This document shows, piece after piece, positions 13,428-17,453 of a stretch of DNA of 17,453 nt. This DNA is from CAZMCH01 sp964564735 (GTDB lineage: Bacteria > Poribacteria > DTPJ01). The position numbers and the translations under genes are program-made. The stretch is from the NCBI GenBank assembly GCA_964564735.1, contig CAZMCH010000087.1, forward strand, positions 1 through 17,453, in the 5' to 3' direction. Positions within the stretch are counted from its first letter, which is position 1; every line of letters begins with the position of its first letter. The notes under the pieces were generated by a model. The model was not told the DNA's origin. It did no database searches and was given only the letters and a program-made list of their open reading frames with translations.

Positions 13428-15221
13428 ATGACTAGAAGGTCACCGCGAATACCTATTGCATGGGTATTACTTGATATTGTATTAATCAATCTAGCAACTT
13501 ATATGGCTTATCTCATACGTGGTTTTCTTTATTCAGATGATCAATGGAAAAACTTGATGATGAAGGAATATCATGATATGATATGGCTAATATTCATCGT
13601 TGTTACTGTTGTTCGTATAGCTACTTTTTTTGGATTTAAGCTGTATAAGCCAGTATGGCGCTATGCAAGTGTTAATGAATTTTTAAACATACTCAAAGCA
13701 GTTACGTTGGGATCGGTCATATTTATTGTGGCAATGTTCGTATCAAGGCAGTTATTCTATTCAAGGGCAGTTATAGCGATTGATTGGGCTTTGAACCTAA
13801 TATTTATAGGAATGACAAAATTTGCAAGTAGAATATTTGGTGAATACTGGCATAGTGCATCTCTTGAACCAGAAACTAGGGTAATAATTGTGGGTGCAGG
13901 CTCAACAGGTCAAAGTGCATTACGTGAAATGCGCGAACATAATGGCAAACATTATCGTCCTGTAGGTTTCATAGATGATGATCCAGAGAAACAAGGCAAA
14001 AGTATTCTTGGTATTGAAGTTCTTGGCACAACGGGCAACATATTATCTGTTATCCGTAAATTCAGGGCTAATGAAGTCTTAATTGCATCAAGTTCAATGC
14101 CAGAAAGAAAAACAAAGGAGATAACTTCATTGGCAGATTCTAATGGAATTAGCGTCAGCATGTTTCCGGGAATTCGGCATGTTTCTTCACCTCATATTGG
14201 TCCAGAAAAGATTCTTGTTATTGGCGGTGCAGGATATATCGGCTCAGTTATGGTTAGAAAAATGCTTCAAAAAGGCTATAGAGTTAGGGTTCTTGATTCG
14301 TTGCTTTATGGAGATCAATCTTTAACAGAGCTTTACAAAGACCAAAAATTTGAATTGATAGTTGGTGATTTTAGACACGTTGAGACAATGGTTCATGCAG
14401 GAAAAGGAGTTGATGCTATCGTTCATCTAGGAGGAATCGTTGGAGATTCCGCTTGTCAACTTGATCCTGATTTTTCTATAGAAGTAAATTCTGTTGCTAC
14501 AAAAATGATAAAAGATGTATGTGCTGGATTTGGTATTAAACGTTTCCTTTTTGCTTCTACATGCAGTGTTTATGGCGCAAATGATGATATATTAGACGAA
14601 AGTTCTGAGTTAAATCCTCTTTCTGTTTATGCTAAATCAAAGGTATACTCGGAAAAAGCCCTGCTTGATAGTAATGGTAATCTATCACCAACAATTTTCC
14701 GTTTAGCAACCGTTTTTGGCTTGTCATATCGTCCGAGATTTGATCTTGTTATTAATCTTCTAACTGCAAAAGCATCGGTTGGTGAAGATGTTACGATATT
14801 TGGCGGGCATCAATGGAGACCTTTTGTTCATGTTGAGGATGTAGCAAAGGCTTTTATAAAATGTCTTGAAGCACCTATCGAAAAAGTCGATCATCAGATA
14901 TTTAATGTTGGTGATGATATGCTGAACTGCCAAATAATTGGAATAGGCAAAATGATTTCCGAGATAATTCCTAATGCAAAGATTGAACATAAAAAAGATA
15001 TAACTGATCAGCGCAATTATAGGGTATCCTTTGATAAGATAAGAAAAACACTGGATTTTAGATGTGATAGAACAATCCAAGATGGCATTACTGAGATAAA
15101 TAATGCAATTATAAACAACAAAATCGGTGATTATCGTGATGCACTATTTAGTAATTACTTATGGTTAGAAAAACAAAAAGAAAAAATAGAAGTTCTTGCC
15201 AACAACTCCCATTATGAATAA
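13428..15221 (+). CDS. Membrane fusion protein: PglF/CapD-type N-terminus joined to a UDP-glucose-epimerase-like SDR domain
   Basis: 597 aa in three parts. Residues 1-135 hold four membrane helices (about 11-31, 49-70, 88-106, 112-132) as in PglF/WbpM/CapD proteins. Residues 150-250 hold their first Rossmann-like domain (IIVGAGSTGQSALREM, GFIDDDPEKQGKSILGI). The usual C-terminal 4,6-dehydratase domain of those proteins is absent. From about residue 261 there is instead an extended SDR: GGAGYIG (266-272), VGDF, STCSVYG (377-383), the catalytic YAKSK (Y401, K405), and RPFVHVEDVAKA. This is the pattern of UDP-glucose 4-epimerase and related NAD-dependent epimerases or dehydratases. It probably makes a nucleotide-sugar at the inner membrane for the adjacent glycosyltransferases. 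GGAGA precedes ATG 13428. One continuous frame with no break at the junction. Confidence 0.88.
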   Translation: MTRRSPRIPIAWVLLDIVLINLATYMAYLIRGFLYSDDQWKNLMMKEYHDMIWLIFIVVTVVRIATFFGFKLYKPVWRYASVNEFLNILKAVTLGSVIFIVAMFVSRQLFYSRAVIAIDWALNLIFIGMTKFASRIFGEYWHSASLEPETRVIIVGAGSTGQSALREMREHNGKHYRPVGFIDDDPEKQGKSILGIEVLGTTGNILSVIRKFRANEVLIASSSMPERKTKEITSLADSNGISVSMFPGIRHVSSPHIGPEKILVIGGAGYIGSVMVRKMLQKGYRVRVLDSLLYGDQSLTELYKDQKFELIVGDFRHVETMVHAGKGVDAIVHLGGIVGDSACQLDPDFSIEVNSVATKMIKDVCAGFGIKRFLFASTCSVYGANDDILDESSELNPLSVYAKSKVYSEKALLDSNGNLSPTIFRLATVFGLSYRPRFDLVINLLTAKASVGEDVTIFGGHQWRPFVHVEDVAKAFIKCLEAPIEKVDHQIFNVGDDMLNCQIIGIGKMISEIIPNAKIEHKKDITDQRNYRVSFDKIRKTLDFRCDRTIQDGITEINNAIINNKIGDYRDALFSNYLWLEKQKEKIEVLANNSHYE

Positions 15222-15242
15222 AATATACGAGTTTTTTACATA

Positions 15243-15398
15243 TAGAACGCTGATAGATCGGATTTGGCAGATTGACACGGATTGATGATTCAATGATAAA
15301 GAAATTAAAAGATTAAAGATTGCATTCCCCAATCTTAGAATTTGTTATCAATTTTATAATCAGCGAAAATCCGCTAAATCCTCTCAATCAGCGTTCTA
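15243..15398. repeat. 156-bp fold-back (inverted) repeat
   Basis: The outer arms begin with TAGAACGCTGAT (15243-15254) and end with ATCAGCGTTCTA (15387-15398), a perfect 12-bp match. The complementarity continues inward with interruptions: GGATTT-x-GC-x-GATT on the left against the same in reverse on the right, then TGATAA against TTATCA, closing on the perfect stem AAGATTG (15316-15322)/CAATCTT (15330-15336) with a 7-nt loop. No ORF is inside. The outer sequence resembles, from memory, intergenic palindromes of the type AACGCTGATT...GACACGGATT that are dispersed in several environmental genomes. It fills most of the 250-nt gap between the SDR fusion and the sugar transferase. Confidence 0.7.
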
Positions 15399-15429
15399 TT
15401 TCCTTTAACTGAAAATGTCGTATAAATAA

Positions 15430-15458
15430 TTGACTTCATTTAAATTTGGGTCTATATT
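15430..15458 (+). promoter_or_regulatory. Sigma-70 promoter of the phosphoglycosyl transferase gene
   Basis: TTGACT (15430-15435, five of six matches), a 17-nt spacer and TATATT (15453-15458, five of six) predict a start near 15465, only about 7 nt before ATG 15472. It follows directly after the fold-back repeat. The TTG at 15430, which opens the frame further upstream, is therefore better explained as the -35 box. Confidence 0.65.
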
Positions 15459-15471
15459 GCACAAAAATATT

Positions 15472-16065
15472 ATGCTCAAACGTGCTTTTGACTTCTTATC
15501 CTCGTTGTTTGCTCTGATATTGCTCTCGCCATTTTTTTTAATCATTGCGTTAGCTATAAAAATAACATCACCCGGTCCTGTATTCTACAAAGGAAAAAGG
15601 CTAGGAAAAGGTGGAAAGTTATTTTGTATGCACAAATTTCGCAGTATGGTTGTAGACGCAGATAAAGTCGGAACTGATCTCACCAAATATAATGATCAAA
15701 GAATTACCAAGATAGGAAAATTCCTTAGAAAAACAAAGATAGATGAATGGGCTAATCTTATAGATGTGCTAAAAGGCGATATGAGTATTGTAGGACCAAG
15801 ACCAGAATCGCCAAACTATGCCCAATATTATGATGAAAGGCAGAAACATGTCTTAGACGTTAAGCCGGGCATAACGGGATTAGCACAATTACAAAATCGT
15901 AGAGAAGATATAAAATTGAAGGATAAAACAAACCCTGATGAATATTATATCAAAGAACTAATGCCCAAGAAACTTGAAATTGACCTATACTATGTTGAGA
16001 AAGGAAATTTTCTAATGGATATTGCTATTATTATTAAGACTTTTTTCCCATCAGATAATGAATAG
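15472..16065 (+). CDS. Polyprenyl-phosphate hexose-1-phosphate transferase (PglC/WcaJ C-domain type)
   Basis: This initiating phosphoglycosyl transferase moves a sugar-1-phosphate from a nucleotide-sugar to undecaprenyl phosphate at the inner membrane, starting glycan assembly. It is 197 aa, the small single-domain form. MLKRAFDFLSSLFALILLSP to about residue 30 is the re-entrant membrane helix. Then come ITSPGPVFYKGKRLGKGGK, MHKFRSM, the catalytic Asp-Glu pair in KIDEWANL (91-92), and KGDMSIVGPRPE. The C-terminal part (VKPGITGLAQLQNRRE, LEIDLYYVEKGNFLMDI) is also typical. Start 15472 is chosen over a TTG at 15430 because the family begins at this point and a strong promoter occupies the TTG. 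No Shine-Dalgarno is seen and the leader is very short. SppA follows 45 nt later. Confidence 0.94.
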   Translation: MLKRAFDFLSSLFALILLSPFFLIIALAIKITSPGPVFYKGKRLGKGGKLFCMHKFRSMVVDADKVGTDLTKYNDQRITKIGKFLRKTKIDEWANLIDVLKGDMSIVGPRPESPNYAQYYDERQKHVLDVKPGITGLAQLQNRREDIKLKDKTNPDEYYIKELMPKKLEIDLYYVEKGNFLMDIAIIIKTFFPSDNE

Positions 16066-16110
16066 CTATTTCTTATATAAAAAAGACAATAAAGAAAGGA
16101 GTTTTTGATT

Positions 16111-16980
16111 ATGCAAAAAAACAAAATAATAATGATTTTGACTTTCGGTGGAATATTTCTTGTATTGCTTGCAGTTTTGTTATTTACAACTGGTATGTCA
16201 TCATTTAAGAATATAGAAAGTAAGATCGCTTTAATAGAAATAAAAGGTGTAATTACAGAATCAAGAGATATAATAAGAGAAATAAAAAGATATAATGATG
16301 ATGCTTCTATAAAAGCGATACTTCTTAGAATAGATTCTCCAGGTGGCGTTGTGGGACCAGCACAAGAGATTTATACAGAGTTAAATAAAGTTGATAAAAA
16401 TATTGTTACATCAATGGGTTCTGTTGCAGCATCGGGAGGATATTATATTGCCTGTGCATCAGACACAATCTTTGCCAATCCGGGAACAATCACCGGCAGT
16501 ATTGGCGTTGTGATGAGTTTTCCACAAATGCAGGAATTATCAAAAAAAATCGGAATTGGCATGGTTGTTGTAAAAAGTGGAAAATATAAGGACTCAGGTT
16601 CATCATTTAGAGAGATGACTCCAGATGAAAGACAAGTATATCAATCGATGGTTGACGATGTTCACGAACAATTTGTTGAGGCTGTGTATGAAGGACGTAA
16701 ACACGCTAATCTTACAAAAGAGAAGATATTGGAAATTGCTGATGGAAGGGCATTTTCTGGACGGCAGGCTTTGAAAATGAATCTAATTGATAATATTGGA
16801 ACTCTCAATGATGCAATTGAATATACTGCAAAAATAAGCGGAATAAAAGGTGAACCAAAAGTTATTAAAAAGAGAGAGAGAAAACCACTCATAAACAGAT
16901 TTTTAGGAAACATATTTGGCGATAAAATTAACAATATATTGGATAAACAAATTAGCATAAGATATGAGTTATCTTTTTAG
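16111..16980 (+). CDS. sppA: Signal peptide peptidase SppA (S49 family)
   Basis: This membrane-bound serine protease degrades leftover signal peptides. It is 289 aa, the short single-domain form of Gram-positives and many other bacteria (not the tandem E. coli form). An N-terminal membrane anchor spans about residues 6-28 (IIMILTFGGIFLVLLAVLLF). The catalytic Ser is S108 in GSVAASGGYYIA. The general-base Lys is K160 in KYKDSGSSFREMT, 52 residues later, the same spacing as Ser147/Lys199 of B. subtilis SppA. RIDSPGGVV (73-81) and TGSIGVV are also conserved. AAGGAG lies 9 nt before ATG 16111, so a TTG at 16105, only 3 nt from that site, is rejected as start. The 3' end overlaps the next gene by 17 nt. 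Confidence 0.95.
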   Translation: MQKNKIIMILTFGGIFLVLLAVLLFTTGMSSFKNIESKIALIEIKGVITESRDIIREIKRYNDDASIKAILLRIDSPGGVVGPAQEIYTELNKVDKNIVTSMGSVAASGGYYIACASDTIFANPGTITGSIGVVMSFPQMQELSKKIGIGMVVVKSGKYKDSGSSFREMTPDERQVYQSMVDDVHEQFVEAVYEGRKHANLTKEKILEIADGRAFSGRQALKMNLIDNIGTLNDAIEYTAKISGIKGEPKVIKKRERKPLINRFLGNIFGDKINNILDKQISIRYELSF

Positions 16981-17453
16981 GAAAAATAACAGCCGAATCA
17001 AATACGCTGACTTACATCTGCATACCAATCAATCAGATGGCAGACTCCTCCCCGAAAAAGTCGTTGCAGAAGCTAACCGCGCAGGATTATCCACAATAGC
17101 AATTACAGATCACGATATACTTGATGGCATAGAATCCGCTTTATCTGCAGGAAAGAAATATAACATTGAGGTTATACCCGGATTAGAATTGAGCTCCGAA
17201 AATAACAGAGAAGAGATACATATACTTGGTTTTTTCATAGATAAAGATAATAGACAATTACAGGAAAGGCTTAATGAATTAAGAGAAACAAGGTATGATA
17301 GAGCATTGAAAATGATGGATAAATTGCGAAAGATGGGAATTATTATAGAATTAAGTGATGTCTTTGAGCAAACCAGTGAAAAATATATAGGCAGACCTCA
17401 TCTTGCAGCGGTTCTTGTAAAAAATGGCTATGCAAATACAATGTCAGAGGAAT
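16964..17453 (+). CDS. PHP-domain phosphoesterase (TrpH/YciV-like), truncated by window end
   Basis: The first 163 residues of a PHP-domain protein are visible; the gene runs past 17453. The metal-binding signature DLHLHTNQSDG starts at D16 (H18 and H20). It is followed by ITDHD (D49, H50), the PGLELS element with E75, HILGFFID and YIGRPHLAAVL. These match the TrpH/YciV group (3',5'-nucleoside bisphosphate phosphatase / RNase AM), acting on nucleotides or short RNA in the cytosol. The start ATG 16964 lies 17 nt inside the end of sppA in another frame, so translation is probably coupled. No strong ribosome-binding site is visible. Function beyond the family is inferred. Confidence 0.88.
   Translation, partial: MSYLFRKNNSRIKYADLHLHTNQSDGRLLPEKVVAEANRAGLSTIAITDHDILDGIESALSAGKKYNIEVIPGLELSSENNREEIHILGFFIDKDNRQLQERLNELRETRYDRALKMMDKLRKMGIIIELSDVFEQTSEKYIGRPHLAAVLVKNGYANTMSEE

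Noticed and set aside
16105..16110. TTG start for sppA
   Set aside because: It is only 3 nt from the AAGGAG site, while ATG 16111 is at 9 nt.
1..17453. CRISPR array, tRNA, rRNA, or intact insertion sequence
   Set aside because: No regularly spaced repeats, cloverleaf, rRNA-like stretch or transposase frame was seen on either strand.

Overview
The window comes from a low-GC bacterial chromosome (roughly 35% G+C by eye, with intergenic stretches below 20%). Most genes carry good Shine-Dalgarno sites. No single gene identifies the phylum. GroES/GroEL, MscL and a double-membrane-style exopolysaccharide module fit an uncultivated, probably diderm lineage with sigma-54. That placement is an inference.

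Layout. (1) 1-2640: an AT-rich control region, then groES-groEL. The control region has a near-perfect sigma-54 (-24/-12) promoter and, 94 bp apart upstream of it, two inverted copies of a 13-bp dyad (TGYCA-N3-TGRCA) spaced like enhancer sites. The operon ends in a strong intrinsic terminator. (2) 2675-5205: mscL with its own sigma-70 promoter and a C-terminal zinc-ribbon-like tail, then a ZapB-like coiled-coil gene and an M14 zinc carboxypeptidase. (3) 5205-6808, minus strand: a secreted DUF1565/right-handed beta-helix protein. Beyond it lies an overlooked 17-codon ORF (5205-5258) with its own ribosome-binding site, ending directly in a terminator. The gap between the two holds several dispersed-repeat-like sequences. 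(4) 7265-16065, plus strand: a polysaccharide/sugar gene block. It comprises ribulose-phosphate 3-epimerase, a HAD phosphatase, a GT4 glycosyltransferase, a NodB-type deacetylase of the exosortase-associated type, two SAM methyltransferases, a second related GT4 enzyme, a membrane protein joining a PglF/CapD-type N-terminus to a UDP-glucose-epimerase-like SDR domain, and a PglC/WcaJ-type phosphoglycosyl transferase. A 156-bp fold-back repeat lies just before the last gene. (5) 16111 to the end: signal peptide peptidase SppA overlapping a PHP-domain phosphoesterase that runs off the window.

How it works together. The sugar block looks like an exopolysaccharide or O-antigen-type assembly line. 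The phosphoglycosyl transferase loads the first sugar phosphate on a lipid carrier, the SDR fusion makes a nucleotide-sugar, the two GT4 enzymes extend the chain, and the deacetylase and methyltransferases modify it. No flippase, polymerase, exporter or exosortase is visible, so the locus is either incomplete here or distributed.

Most unusual points: sigma-54 architecture on groESL, the 17-aa minus-strand peptide gene, the swapped catalytic domain in the SDR fusion, and sugar genes whose real starts appear to lie at or a few bases after the transcription start (12223, 15472).
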